Source: Neodiprion pinetum
Taxonomy: Eukaryota > Arthropoda > Insecta > Hymenoptera > Diprionidae
Assembly (NCBI RefSeq): GCF_021155775.2
Contig: NC_060237.1
Location: 14,654,970 to 14,718,969, forward strand
Direction: 5' to 3'
Length of the DNA: 64,000 nucleotides
Part shown: piece by piece, positions 1 to 11,071 of the stretch
How the letters are laid out: each line of letters starts with the position of its first letter
Numbering within the stretch: the first letter of the stretch is position 1
The notes under the pieces: generated by a model
The model's input: the letters and a program-made list of their open reading frames with translations, nothing else
Told to the model about the DNA's origin: nothing
Database searches by the model: none
Program-made: the position numbers and the translations under genes

Positions 1-1
1 G

Positions 2-1114
2 ATTCTTGCTCTTTATCATGATTTTCCTGCAGGCGGACACTTCGCTTCAAATGAAACTCTGGGCAGAATTCGCAACTACTACTTTAGGGCCCGTTGCCAG
101 ACGGACATTAAAGATTAGTGTCGAAGATGTCGAATCTGCATGGCAAAGAAAGGACCTCGAGTGAAAGGAAAAAGCTCTCTTCAAATTTACAACGTGGGAG
201 CTCCATTTGAGAGGATAGTGATGGACATTCTCGGACCTCTTCCGATAACCCATTCTGGAAATAAATATGCTCTGGTTATTGCTGATTATTTTACTAAGTG
301 GCCTGAAGTGGTCCCTCTCCCTAATCAAGAAGCCTTTACTGTAGCACAGGCATTCGTTAAAGAGTTTATTCGTAGACACGGAGTTCCTTTAGAACTTCAT
401 ACTGATCAAGGCCGAAATTTTGAGTCAACCTTAATGAACGAGGTTACTCAGATTTTAGAGGTTAGAAAAACACGTACGACTCCTTTGCATCCGCAATCTG
501 ACGGCATGATAGAGCGTCTGAATCGAACCTTGCTACAGTATTTGTCATCCTTCGTAGAGCAGAATCAGAGAGACTGGGACTCCTGGATCCCTTTCTTCCT
601 CTTTTCTTACAGATCTGCGATTCATGAGACGACGAAGCAGACGCCGGCCCTCATGCTTACTGGAAGAAATCTTCGACTTTCATCAGATTCAGAGAAAGGC
701 CCTGTTCCTGTGCAAAGACAGCATCAAACAGATTATGCCTTTTCACTACAACAACGTTTAGAAGAAATTCATCACTTCGCTAGGAGTAGAATTTCTATGG
801 CTTCAGACAAATTAAAAACTCGTTGTGATATTCGAGCCAGAGATTTGAAATTTAATCCTGGAGATTCTGTCTGGTTGTTCCAACCCCGGAGACAGAAGGG
901 ACGATGTCCAAAACTACAAAGAAATTGGGAAGGCCCTTACTTAGTGGTTAACCGGATAAATGATGTTGTTTATAGAATCCGAAGATCTCTTCATTCGCGT
1001 CAGAAAGTGATTCACTTGGATCGTCTTGCTCCATTTGAAGAAGATCAACCTGGAACAGTCTCTTCAAGACCAGGAACATCTTTCGAGGTTAGATCTTCAA
1101 ACGTATACCCTTGA
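2..1114 (+). pseudogene. Ty3/gypsy integrase (pol 3' end)
   Basis: The frame open from base 2 starts with an HHCC zinc-binding module (H in YHDFP, H in GGHF, then CRRCRIC), broken by one in-frame TAG at 116-118. From base 140 the frame is open for 324 codons. The catalytic core shows the three acidic residues: D in VMDILGP, D in HTDQGRNF and E in DGMIERLNR. After it come the alpha-helical region with FFLFSYRSAIHETT and the C-terminal GPY/F-type module (WEGPYLVVNRI, about codon 270). The enzyme inserts element cDNA into host DNA in the nucleus. The single stop splits the zinc module from the core, so this copy is probably inactive. Reverse transcriptase and RNase H lie upstream of the window. 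Confidence 0.9.
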
Positions 1115-1144
1115 CGACTGTGATCGACTTGACCTTCTTTACAG

Positions 1145-1818
1145 TCGGTCATCGATTGGGAGAAAAATCTGCCTTTTGGAATTCATTTGAATAAAACGCG
1201 ACCGCCTACGATCATTATTGAAGGGAATATCGGATGCGGAAAAACAACTTTCACCAAGAGGTTTTTAGCAGATCACTTACACTTGTAGAACCTCTTGAGG
1301 AATATCGAGACGTAGCTGGAATTAATCTCTTAGATTTGATGTATCAGGACCCAGATCGTTATTGCTATTGTTTTCAGCATTTCGCTGAAATGGTTTTGTT
1401 AGATTGACATCTTCAGACGACTTCATTGCCTGTAAAGGTGATGGAAACATCGATATTCAGTAGCAATTGTTTCGTAGAAGCTCGTCGAAGCTTAGGTAAT
1501 TTTCGCGATTTCGAATCTCATTTATTGATGAAAAATTTTGATCTTCTCATTCGTTCGTCTGAGCTCAGAGTAGATTTGATTGTTTATTTGGAAGTTTCCC
1601 CAGAAACTTTTTTTGCTCGAGTTAGTTCCCGTTCTCGTGAGGAGAAATCGAGCATTTCTTTAGAGCTACTCAGAACTATTCATAAGGTTCATGAATATTA
1701 GCTAGTAAAACAAACCTTTTCTTCTTTATCGGCTCTTGTTTTGGTTATCGATGCGGAATCCACAGCCGATAAAGTTTATTCTAGCTTCTATCTTGCAATG
1801 ACACACGGACAAAGTTGA
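1145..1818 (+). pseudogene. Deoxynucleoside kinase-like gene carried by retrotransposon A (decayed)
   Basis: Downstream of the integrase stop a frame reads into a P-loop (GNIGCGKTTF, about 1230-1260), then after one frameshift near 1285 an EPLEEYR motif, NLLDLMYQDP, a central METSIFSSNCF block (family ERS motif region), a DLIVYLEVSPE strand, the arginine-rich LID-like R-x-SSRSREEKS segment and, after a TAG at 1699-1701, a final VLVIDAES strand. This is the motif order of the dNK/thymidine kinase 2 family, which phosphorylates deoxynucleosides for salvage dNTP synthesis. Breaks: one frameshift and in-frame stops at about 1405-1407 (TGA) and 1699-1701 (TAG). No ATG precedes the P-loop in frame, but a pyrimidine-rich splice-acceptor-like site ends at 1144, so expression from a spliced RNA, as for env in errantiviruses, is possible (inference). 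No introns are seen. Alternative: a processed host dNK copy that landed here by chance. Confidence 0.8.
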
Positions 1819-3303
1819 ACCATTAAAATCAATTTTTATTCAGAAAAATTTATTAAATCAAATATACACATTCACATGAATATTTAAACAGTAAACTAAA
1901 TGATTGAGAAATAAAATGCAGTTTCAATAATTGTTTTTAATTCAGCTTTCACAGCCTTGCATTCCGGACAACCTTCGGTTTGTTTTTCAATAAAGATTAA
2001 ACTTTCTTTGCAATCTCTACAAGAGGTGTTATCCTTGAAAAAGGTCGCATGAAGTTCTACTTCACCACGCAGATGTTTGGGACTGGAGTTTTGAAAGATC
2101 TAGAAGTTTAAAAAAAAAATTAATTGGTAAGGAGGGGTCGTTTCTTGTGTTTGTTTTTCATTTACCTGTGGGTGAAACATGACGAGCAGAGGAAACCAAT
2201 TTTTCCTTTTCCGATTTTTCCCTCAAAAAAACCGCAGGAAAACTGTTTCCATTTTTCTTGAAATTTATTCTCCAACTCTTCCTCCGATAAGTTTTTGAAA
2301 CTTGAAAAACCAAAAGTTTCAGCTCAAATTCCGGCATTGATTGAATTATGAATTTGCGACATGTTTCTTCTAATACAGATAACTCGATAATGATTTGTTA
2401 TTTCTGGGTTGTTAATCGTCTCAAAATTTGTTTTCTTCGGTTGTTTCTTTCCAGAACCTTCTTCTCTGGAATCGAGTTTTGTGTCGAATAGGCTTTGGTT
2501 TCTTTTGAAATGTGAATAGAGCCACGATTATTTTTCGAGGTCGATAAGCGATTGCTTGATTTTCACATTTTATTAACCTTAAGTGTCAGTTTTTGTGAGC
2601 ACTTTTTCAGGGTACTTGACTCACGCATTTTCCTTCCAATCTTTCCCGATTCCTGAGGACGAATGGTGGCCTTATTTTGAAGAAATACACGCAAATGATT
2701 CAGATAAGATCGTTTCTTTTCTTTTTAATACATATTTAATTTATTTTATTCATGTATTTTCCGAAATTCACTGAGTGAATTTGAATTGTTATACCATCAC
2801 TCACATTTGTCCTTCCAAAACTCTAGGGTGTGCTGTTTCTATAGAAGACTAGGATCAGTCACCCATCTATTTCCCTGTTTCCTGTGTGAATTTTCAAAAA
2901 AGGAATCTGCCTTTATCCTGTTTGGTCCTGGAATTTCCGGTTCCCGCCCCGATGTTTTCACCTGAACCTGTCTCGTTCGGACAATCCTTCATGAAGAGGA
3001 TTGGATTTCTTTTCGACATCGATCTGGACCGTTGCTGATAACTTCGAATTCACGAAGCTACATAACACTTAATAACACTTACCTTTATAAAACAAGGCAC
3101 ATAAATTTTTGAAATTATTTAACGCTCAACTATCTGCTCAAGGTTTTCTGTGGTTTACTTTGAGACTGTGGGCAAATGCCAGATAGTAAAAAAGGGAGTC
3201 TTTAAATTTTTAGAGCCACAGCTCCAACTCACCTTTGAGCACTGACTGCTTGATCACTTTTATAATTGTTTTACCTTTAACGAGTCGGGACGACTCTTTT
3301 CCT
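1819..3303. other. Non-coding or unrecognised 3' region of retrotransposon A
   Basis: About 1.5 kb between the kinase relic and the purine tract. No long reading frame is present. On the minus strand two short segments look coding-like: about 2220-2165 (CGFF...CSSC) and 2100-1913 (CRDCKESL...CPECK), separated by a stretch with GT...AG ends (about 2166-2104). They could be exons of a small cysteine-rich (zinc-ribbon-like) protein, but I do not recognise it and the reading is weak. Confidence 0.35.
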
Positions 3304-3317
3304 CGGGGGGGGAGTAG
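3304..3317 (+). promoter_or_regulatory. Polypurine tract of retrotransposon A
   Basis: A run of G followed by GAGTAG lies immediately 5' of the LTR start TGTTAC. In LTR retroelements an RNase H-resistant purine tract in this position primes plus-strand DNA synthesis. Its placement fixes the orientation of the element as + and identifies the adjoining repeat as the 3' LTR. Confidence 0.7.
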
Positions 3318-3593
3318 TGTTACAAAGGGTGAAATCACCCGTTTTGCCCCCTTTTTAATGATCTAGTAGTCGTCATAGATAAAAGACTTCTATAAACCTC
3401 TTATGTCTTTCAAAAGAATAAGGTTGCTGCGTCAACCAACATTATTGTAAAAACAGTCTTGTTTCAGACTTAAAACGAGAAACACATATCTTGCAATTGA
3501 AGCTTTTTCACATTTTATGTACGCCTTTGATTTTGGCTTGATTATCAAACTCACGGATCCATATTTATTTCCGTAACGTCAAAGAACGTCACA
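3318..3593 (+). repeat. 3' LTR of retrotransposon A
   Basis: A 276-bp sequence begins TGTTACAAAGG and ends AACGTCACA (TG...CA). It matches the solo LTR at 14581-14859 over its whole length with scattered substitutions and a few indels. The four bases after it (CTAT, 3594-3597) would be the target duplication; the partner lies outside the window. Confidence 0.85.
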
Positions 3594-4067
3594 CTATGTT
3601 GAATGCTGACGTATTTATATGTTCATTGAAATTCGATAGGTAATTTTTTGTTTTGTTTTCAATATCTTCTTTATTTGTATTTTGTATGTTAGGTTTGTTT
3701 TCAAGTCTATTTTCAGGAATGGCCTGGACTTTTTGTGTAATTTCTAAATTTTCGTTTTGTGTTAATTGGAAATTTTTTTTACATTCTAGTCCGATTAAAA
3801 GATAGTGTTCAAAATGTTCGTTATCTATCATGAATACATCAATTTCTTTTTCGTTATCAAAAATTTTAGCTTCTAGAGTTATCATGCCGGTTGCTTTTCT
3901 TACACCATTAATCGTTTTTAAATGTGCGTTATGCGAGTTATGAAGTTTCTTTTGTTATAAATGGAATAGCTTTGGATTGATTAAAGAAACGTTCGAGCCG
4001 GAATCGTAAATTCCTTGGTTTTGTAACGCATTATTTAGCAATACTTTGATTTTGATTAATGGTGGCA
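3594..4067 (-). pseudogene. Retropepsin fragment of a minus-strand LTR element
   Basis: Reading down the minus strand from 4067, a short frame carries IYDSGSNVSLI, the D-S-G active-site type of retroviral-like aspartic proteases, followed after an in-frame stop near 3960 by a second beta-rich segment containing VRKATG, the DVFMID strand and the hydrophobic HYLLIGLE stretch, the usual flap and C-terminal region. The frame ends where LTR A begins, so the rest of pol has been displaced by that insertion. It would process the Gag-Pol polyprotein encoded just upstream. Inactive copy. Confidence 0.6.
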
Positions 4068-5231
4068 CTATGAGTTTTTTGGATCTTTGGTATTTAATTC
4101 TATTTCTAACTCAGAGTTATTTACATGCCTTATGTATTCTTTGTTTTGTTGACCGTCGGCTTTGTTCCTGAACCAGCATAAAGATTCTGGGTGGTAGTGA
4201 TTGCTCTTATTTTTTTTCTCGCAAATCGAACATGGTTTATGGTCACTATTTTTCGCTTTACTTTCGTTTTCAATATTTGTAGTACTCTTTTTTTCTGAAT
4301 TTTTTTTATTCACCAGATGCTCTAGTCCTCTGATCTCCGATTTGATCGAATATATCTTCGATCTGATTTAACTTTTCTCTATCTATTCTATCAGATACAA
4401 AATTTGGTAACCCTACAGCAATAAGATCAATTAAGGTAGGCGTATCTATTGACTTGTTTGTTTCTAATAAAAGTCTTTTTTTTTTTAAAGCATATTCTAA
4501 TAGCGAACGCTTTATATATTTGTAAGATATTGCATATCTAATCCCAGTCCACCCTTTAGTGGCGTAAGTTTCACAGAAATTTTGTCTCCATGTTTTCCAC
4601 TCTGAATCTAATGTATATTTTATAAGCATTGACCCATACCAGTCAATGCATGAATCTTCTAGAAACAGTCTAAAGATCTCGATTTTTTCAATATCTCTTT
4701 CTACACCTAATCGAGAACATTCATTTTCAAAAATATCCATTCACCGGGGCACATTTAAATTTCTGCCTGTTGATTTTTCAATTACAAATTTTTCTGATAC
4801 CTTTTTTAAATTACGGTTTCCATAAACTTGGGGTTTATCTTCAGTTTTCTTTTCGGTAAATTTTTCCAAAATTCTTGGTAATGTCTCTTCTGTGATGTTT
4901 GCTGTGGGTGTAGTGTCTTGCGTTGTTGACATTTCTTCAAGTAAGTAGTCGTTGCATATTATGTTCCCATCTTCATCCTTATACTGTTGTAGTATATCAT
5001 CGGCCAAACTAATCCATACTCTTCCCACTTGTCCTCTTTTTTGTAGTGTGCTTTTATTTTCTGATAACCCGCCGTAGTTGTAAGTTTCGCATGATGTCTC
5101 ATCGGTTGAAGCTGGTCCTGGAGTATGAAGCAGCGATCTTCGGGTGTAGTTATTGAGGTTGTGGCGATTATATTTGCTTTCGGATCTTCCGTCGAAGACT
5201 TGACAGTAAATTCAAATTTCAGTTTTTGCAT
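4068..5231 (-). pseudogene. Gag of the minus-strand LTR element (frameshifts and a stop)
   Basis: Four overlapping frames run in one direction: start near 5231, switch near 5030, in-frame stop at 4741-4743, switch again at 4306-4313. The N-terminal part has a WISLADDILQQ stretch; the middle (4740-4306) has a helical capsid-like region with an IDWYGSML and WKTWRQNF pattern typical of Ty3/gypsy Gag; the C-terminal part has one zinc-finger-like cluster (CSICEKKN...H...C). Gag would form the particle and bind element RNA. The relic is followed by the protease frame, in the expected gag-to-pol order. Confidence 0.65.
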
Positions 5232-5698
5232 TCTTTTTTTTCCTGTTTTTTGTCCAAGCAAAAATGTCGTTTTATAATGTTCCTTTTTTTTACCTTATCG
5301 AAGCTGCGATGAATTTCTCTGTAAATGGAGTTTATTGGTTCGTATACTACGACATTAAATTAGGTTTTTTTTACATTACGTACTCATATTTTAAGTTGAA
5401 TAAAAATAATATTACCTGTAAATGGAGAAACGACATTTACAGCTTATTTTCCTCTTGTTCTGCCGTTTCTACGTGTGATTACGCTGATAATAGCTTATGT
5501 ACTGATCTATTACATGCTCTCGGCATTCTATCGTCTGTATTCGCTCATGTTCACGCGCATGTGCTGTTGACCGTGAAGCTTCCAAGGGCGCTCATTGTTG
5601 TGCGGTGAAATTTCAAATTCGGGAGTGAGGAAGAAATATGATGCGGTGAATATAGGCCTCGTCATATTTGTTTACACACACACATATATATATATATA
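5232..5698. other. Intergenic / probable 5' region of the minus-strand element
   Basis: No gene is supported. This is where the leader and 5' LTR of the minus-strand gag element should lie, but I could not find a clear LTR boundary or primer-binding site. A short inverted repeat (CTGTAAATGG ... CATTTACAG) is at about 5417-5445. The stretch ends in CA/TA microsatellite at 5673-5698. Confidence 0.4.
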
Positions 5699-6695
5699 CC
5701 AGGTGTCCCATTTTAAAGTACCACCTGATTTATCTCGAAAAAGACTGCTCCGATCGAAAATTGACTCAAGTGAAACTTCTAGGGTTCAAAGGGGGACATT
5801 CGAAAAAAAAATTGGTTTCAGTCTCAAATTCTAAATGGCGGCGCTACGATGGCAGACATGTTTTTTTTAAATGGGAACATGACTTTTTTCTTCTACCAAA
5901 AAATTCATCACGTCAAAACTAACAACTTTTGCATGACCGTTTTTCGGGTTAAGTCCGTAATTTTTGAGTTACAATGCAATTTTTGACTATTTCAGCGCTA
6001 TCTAGGATGTACCACGAGGAGGTAAGAACGCGAGAGAATATGATGAGAACAATCAGAGCAGCCTGCCGAGTGATCCCAAGAGAAGTTCTGCTAAGAACAG
6101 TTGACGGTTTTGAGAGAAGGGCTCAGGCATGTTTGAACATGAATGGTGGGATATTCGAACACCTTTAGGAAGGGTTCAAAGTTTTGCGCGCATGCAAGAA
6201 TGCACACACACACACACACACACGCACACACTACAAGGAGGGTTTGGAGTCCAACAATACTGCGGAAGTGACGAGCCGCAGAGACTTGATCCTTGCGAGT
6301 GTTTTGTACACACATGAACACACACACACATACGCACACACACACATTTACACATGGGATGTTAAGACTTTACCTCCTCGTAGTACATCCTGGATAGCGC
6401 TGAAATAGTCAAAAATTGCGTTGTAACTCAAAAATTACCGACTTCATCCGAAAAACGGTCATGCAAAAGTTGTTAGTTTTGATGTGATGAATTTTTTGGT
6501 AAAAGAAAAAAGTCATGTTCCCGTTTAAAAAAAACATGTCTGCCATCGTAGCGCCGCCATTTTGAATTTGAGACTGGAAACAATTTTTTTTTTCTAACGT
6601 CCCCTTTCGAAACCTAGAAGTTTCACTTAAGTCAATTTTCGATCAGAGCAGTCTTTTTCGAAATAACTCAGGTGGTACTTTAAAATGGGACACCC

Positions 6696-6697
<2 letters not shown>
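5699..6697. mobile_element. Deleted Tc1/mariner-type element with about 325-bp TIRs
   Basis: The left arm starts CCAGGTGTCCCATTTTAAAG at 5699 and the right arm ends with its inverse (CCGGGTGTCC... read on the minus strand) at 6697. Arms match over about 5699-6026 and 6371-6697. TA dinucleotides at 5697-5698 and 6698-6699 fit the TA target duplication of this superfamily. Between the arms lie a transposase C-terminus (6027-6168) and two CA microsatellites (about 6200-6228 and 6312-6350). It encodes no complete transposase and is non-autonomous. Confidence 0.85.
6027..6168 (+). pseudogene. Mariner-type transposase, C-terminal remnant
   Basis: About 47 codons ending at TAG 6166-6168. The pattern RAACRVIPREVLLR...FERRAQ and the terminal NMNGGIFEHL is the usual end of insect Tc1/mariner transposases (compare the NGGHIEHLL end of the complete gene at 39979-43737). 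The catalytic part is missing. Confidence 0.65.

Positions 6698-6783
<86 letters not shown>
6698..6783. repeat. (TA)n microsatellite
   Basis: An uninterrupted TA run of about 85 bp directly at the right end of the mariner-type element, which would have used a TA as its target. Confidence 0.95.
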
Positions 6784-6788
<5 letters not shown>

Positions 6789-7797
6789 TTTGAATTAACT
6801 ATTAAAAGAAGAGAAATTCAATGAAGAAAAAAATATTTTACATTGATTAAATTTTTGAAAAATAAATATGATTATTGATAAATCCTATATATTTTTTGAT
6901 TATTTGCTCACATAATAATCAGAATGAAAATGATATCCATCAAAAAAATGTCATTCAAAGTGCTTTATGTATTGTAATTTGGAACATTCATACAATGAAT
7001 TGGAACTTATTAGAAAGTTGAAAGAAAACACAGAGATAGATGAATAATTAACTATTTAATTCCATGTTGTTAATTTTCGAAAATAATAAACCATTAATTG
7101 AAGAAAAAAATTTTATTTTCATAATTTTTTTTTTTAATAATCAATCATTCAAATTGATTACCGTCATTTAAATTATTGTATAATTTATATATATATTTAT
7201 AAATTCCAATCAAAATCTATTTTATTGAATAGGAGGATGATAAATAGATTTATTATTTATGTTTGACCTCAATATATATACATACATATATATCATAATT
7301 TTAAATTCGCTTTTAAAAAAAGACAAACGGAAAAAAAATATTTCACATAATTGAAGTTTTCAAAAATAAATATAATTACTAATAAAATCCTATATATTTT
7401 TTGATTATGTGTTTAAATATAAATCAAAATCAAAATATTATCCTCTAAAAAATTGCCATTTAATGTGCTTTATGTATTGTAATTTGGAACATTTGTACAA
7501 TGAAGTAGAACTTATTCAAAAGTTTAAAGGAATCACACAGATAGACGAATAATTGATTATTTAATTTCAAATTCTTGATTTCTGAAAATGAATTCAATGA
7601 ATCATCCATCAATTTGAGAAAAACAATTTATTCAAATTATTTTTTCTTCTCATCATTGAATTATTCAATTTATTAACCTGCATTGATATTTAATTATAAT
7701 AATGTATAATTTATACATATATACTTATCAATTATAATTAAATGTATTCTTATCTGATATGAGAATGATAAATAAATTTATGATTTATGTTTTATTT
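6784..7797. repeat. Diverged tandem duplication, about 505-bp unit, very AT-rich
   Basis: Two copies in direct orientation can be aligned by the shared block TGCTTTATGTATTGTAATTT, which occurs at about 6961 and about 7466. Each copy also shares the TCCTATATATTTTTTGATTA block and ends in a TA-rich stretch followed by a TATGTTT-type segment. No coding potential is seen. Confidence 0.75.

Positions 7798-7798
<1 letters not shown>

Positions 7799-7831
<33 letters not shown>
7799..7831. repeat. (TA)n microsatellite flanking gypsy B
   Basis: A pure TA run ending where the left LTR of element B begins. The right LTR of B is also followed by TATATATA (34599-34606), so B inserted into a TA repeat and its exact target duplication cannot be told from the repeat. 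Confidence 0.9.
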
Positions 7832-7833
<2 letters not shown>

Positions 7834-7837
<4 letters not shown>

Positions 7838-8056
7838 GGTTTGAGGATTGTGAGGAGAATCGATAACACACGAGACGAGTTACGAGAAAATGAAAATAAA
7901 ATTGTTAACTTTATTGAAATACAAAGGAACGACAAAAATATAGCCCGTGTCTCCCTTTCACCGTGGTTCGGCATCAACTAACTCTCGTCAGGATCGTCCC
8001 CACTCTCGGGCGACCGCTCAACCACGTCTTTACCGGGCCAGGGGCCCCGTCCCACA
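7834..8056 (-). repeat. 3' LTR of gypsy B
   Basis: Matches 34378-34598 closely (shared ATTGTGAGGAGAATC and GGGCCAGGGGCCCCGTCCCACA blocks). Its outer TGTG terminus is lost into the TA microsatellite, so the left boundary is approximate. The end of the integrase frame runs into it. Confidence 0.85.
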
Positions 8057-10608
8057 TTCGGCCTTTCCTGCAATTCTCCGGCCTCCGGAGAATAAACCTC
8101 GTACGGTTTTATTTGATCTGCTGACGATGTGGTGATACGAGGACCTTCACCCTCGGTCTGTCGGATCATCTCGTATCGATCGTGTCCCTTGACTCGTGTC
8201 ACCTTGTAGGGCCCCAAATATGTGTCCCTCAATTTGAACCCCGGACCGAATTGCGTCCGTTTGACCGCAATCAGGTCACCTACGCGATATTTTGTTGCTG
8301 GCTTGCAACCTCGATCGTGCGTCCTTCGGTTTTCTTCTTGGATTTTACCAATGTTTTGTTATGCAAGCACTCGCAATGCCTCTCGTTCTTCGTCAAATTG
8401 CGATACCGCCTCCTTTTCGATTAAATCGAGTATTTCGACGCTTTCTTTTTGCCTCATTTTCACCCCAAAGAGTACTTCGAATGGGCTCAAGCCCACGCCC
8501 CGCTGAAACGTACTGTTGATGGCACACTCGACTTGGTCAACGTGTCGATACCATCGACCCGGACTCTCGTACGCCAACTTCGTTAAGATCGGAATAATTA
8601 TTCGATTTATTCTTTCGACTTGTTCGTTCCCTCTCGGCACACCCGTTGTTATTAGAACGTGTTCGATATTCTCTCCGATGCAGTACTTCTTGAACTCCGC
8701 CGACGTGAATGCCGTCCCCCGATCACTAACGATCCGTTTCGGGTTTCCGAACACCTTCTGTTGAGTCTTTAATCGATCCAAGACCTCGCTTGTTCTTGTC
8801 GTCTTCGTCGGATAGATCCAAATGAATTTGGAGAACCCATCGACTACCACGAACAGATATTCATACATTTTCGACGTCACTGTCATCGGCCCCAGATGGT
8901 CCATATGATACGTTGAAAGCGGGACGTCACCCTTCGGTATCGTCTGCAGCTTTCCTGCCTTCTTTCCTCGCTTCCCTTCAGCCAGGATGCACTGCACACA
9001 ACAGCTGACGTATTTGTCGAGTTTTTCCTTCAAATTGGGAATATAATACTCCGATTTGATGCTCTCGAGCATCTTTTTGACCCCGAAATGCCCATTTTCG
9101 TGTGTCTTTCGAATTATTTCTGGGTGCATGCTCGTCGGAAGCACCACGACACTTCTGTCTCACACTCGTTTCATCAAGATCCCATTCTCGCATGAATAGT
9201 CTTCGTACGGCTCCGTCTCGAGAACCTTCTTGATTACGTGCAATCTTTCTTCGTTATCTTGCTCCTTTCGTATCACCGGCGTGATCCGGTCTTGGACGGT
9301 CATCACAGGATATCGGCTCAACGCGTCGACGTGCTTGAGACGAGTTCCCACGCGGTGTTCCACCTCGTATTCGAATTACTCCAACATCAGGGCCCACCTC
9401 GCGACCTTCGGTGAAATGTCAATCTTACTCAAAGTTTTTTGAAGCGCTGAGCAGTCCGTAACCAACTTGAATTTTATTCCGAGCAAATACACTCGGAATT
9501 TTTTGACCGCGTGTATTACCGCCAAGGCTTCGAGCTCATATGAATGTCGCTTCTTCTCTGCGTCCGACGTCTTACGACTTGTAAAATACACGACGTAGAA
9601 ATGGTCGTCTTCTTCGCCCTTTTGGAGCAGTGCAGCCCCATAACCTTCTTTACTTGCATCGGTATGTAACTCCGTCGTCGCATCCGGTCGATAAATTCGT
9701 AGTATCGGTTCACTAACCAACAGCTGTTTCAATCGTTCGAACGCTTCTTCTTTTTCAGCCCCAAAGCGGAATCTTTGATTGATTTTTAACAGCTCTGACA
9801 ACGGTTTTGCGATCTTTGAGTGATCACGGACGAATTTCCGGAAATAACCGGTCAGACAGAGAAAATTCTGTACTGCTTTCTTCGACGTAGGCTTCGGAAA
9901 ACTCTTGACTGCTTTGACTTTGGACGGCGAAGGACCGACGGTCCCTCCAGCGATGATATGTCCAAGATACTCCACGCGACGCTTTAGGAACGCGCACTTT
10001 TTCCAGTTGATGGATAACCTCTTCTCTGCCGCAACTTTCAGCGTCTCTTTCAGATTGGCCAGGGCCTCGTCTTCATCTTTGCTCGGCACAATTAAATCAT
10101 CAAAGTACGTGCAAACAATATTTCGCCGGATTAAATCCCGAAATACTTCGTCGATGAATCGTAAAAAAGATGTTGGACTCTTACACAATCCAAACGGTGT
10201 CTTTACGAATTTGTATTGTCCGTCTGGTGTAACGAACGATGTGTACTTTCGGCTTTCCAGTGTAACGGGAACATGGAAGAACCCGTTCTTCAAATCGAGC
10301 ACTGAAAACACCCTTGCGTCTGCGAGAGCATCGATCCGATCGTCAATAAGTGGCATCGGGAAACGATCCCGCGCTATCTTCTTGTTTAATTGACGATAAT
10401 CGACACATACTCGATATTCGTTGTTCTTCTTCTGTACAATCACGACTGGACTCGAATATTTACTCTTGCTCGGCTGAATAACCCCTTCTTTCAACCATTC
10501 GTCGATTTGTTTGTCGAGGATGATTTTTTCTTTTACAGCAAGTTGTCGAGGTCTCAAACGAACCGGCGTGTCATCCTGGAGCACGATCTTCGTCTCGACG
10601 TCCGTCAC
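7978..10608 (-). pseudogene. Gypsy B Pol: reverse transcriptase, RNase H, integrase
   Basis: Minus-strand frames 10608-9376, 9363-9160, 9147-8359 and 8232-7978 follow one another. The first holds reverse transcriptase with VCVDYRQLNKK, DLKNGFFHVPV, the PFGLCKSPTSF block and the catalytic YFDDL, then RNase H with TDASKEGYG and the YELEALAV and VTDCSALQ motifs. The second and third hold the tether and integrase: an HHCC module ending CCVQC, D in YHMDHLGP, D in VSDRGTAF and E in NEQVERIN. The last holds the GPY/F module (YLGPYKV). The frames are separated by stops or small frameshifts near 9370, 9150 and 8300, so no active polyprotein is made. Confidence 0.9.
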
Positions 10609-11071
10609 GACCTCTTCTTTCGGCGCGTGACCTTCGATGATCTCCTCAATTTCTTCACGATATCGATCGTTAACATCAACTGACCTAGTCTAGATGAGAT
10701 TCACTAACCTCAGCTCGCGAAATACGTCGTCCGTCTCTTCTGCTGCAATTTCCTTTCGTTCGAGTCCGTCGTCTCGACTTTTGTTTGTATGCAACTTTGT
10801 GATTGTGATTAACCCTCCTCGTATCACCACTTTCATTTGTCTCGTGATCTTTTTCCCCACCAGCATGAGGTGACTCATAGCGTATTCTGGGATAACAAAG
10901 ATGTCTCCATCGTAGTCTTCTCCTTGTATCGTCACCGTAGCACGAAAAACTCCGTCCAACTTCACTCGCGTACTTCCGAATCCTTCGAACGTGTTCAAGG
11001 TCTCTCGCAGCGGCGGACTGCCTATTTCCTGGTATTCACTGCGTCGTAACAACGTATAGTCCATGCCAGTG
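10609..11071 (-). pseudogene. Gypsy B protease, C-terminal part
   Basis: The frame from 11064 down to 10690 begins TGMDYTLLRRSEY, directly after one copy of the Polinton target site, and contains the beta-rich body and the HLMLVGKK region of a retropepsin. An in-frame TAG at 10690-10692 separates it from a 27-codon linker and the reverse transcriptase frame. The other half, with the D-T-G triad, lies 21.6 kb away at about 32659. Confidence 0.75.

Larger units (their letters stand above)
1..3593 (+). mobile_element. Ty3/gypsy retrotransposon A, 3' part (truncated by window start)
   Basis: Pol integrase frame (2-1114), a dNK-like frame (1145-1818), about 1.5 kb of further sequence, a G-rich purine tract (3304-3317) and a TG...CA LTR (3318-3593) lie in the order expected for the 3' half of a Ty3/gypsy element on the + strand. 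A purine tract directly before the LTR is the usual plus-strand primer and makes this the 3' LTR. A second copy of the LTR stands alone at 14581-14859, showing the family is mobile in this genome. The 3' flank is a minus-strand protease/gag, so element A probably inserted into that older element; the other half of that element and the 5' LTR of A would lie outside the window. Confidence 0.8.

Noticed and set aside
2583..2774. 63-codon frame in retrotransposon A
   Set aside because: Hydrophobic and AT-driven, no motif; not supported as an env remnant.
6091..6408. Open frames rich in HTHTHT or CVCVCV on both strands
   Set aside because: They are translations of CA microsatellites inside the deleted mariner-type element, not genes.
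9905..10393. 162-codon plus-strand frame
   Set aside because: Antisense shadow of the reverse transcriptase of gypsy B.
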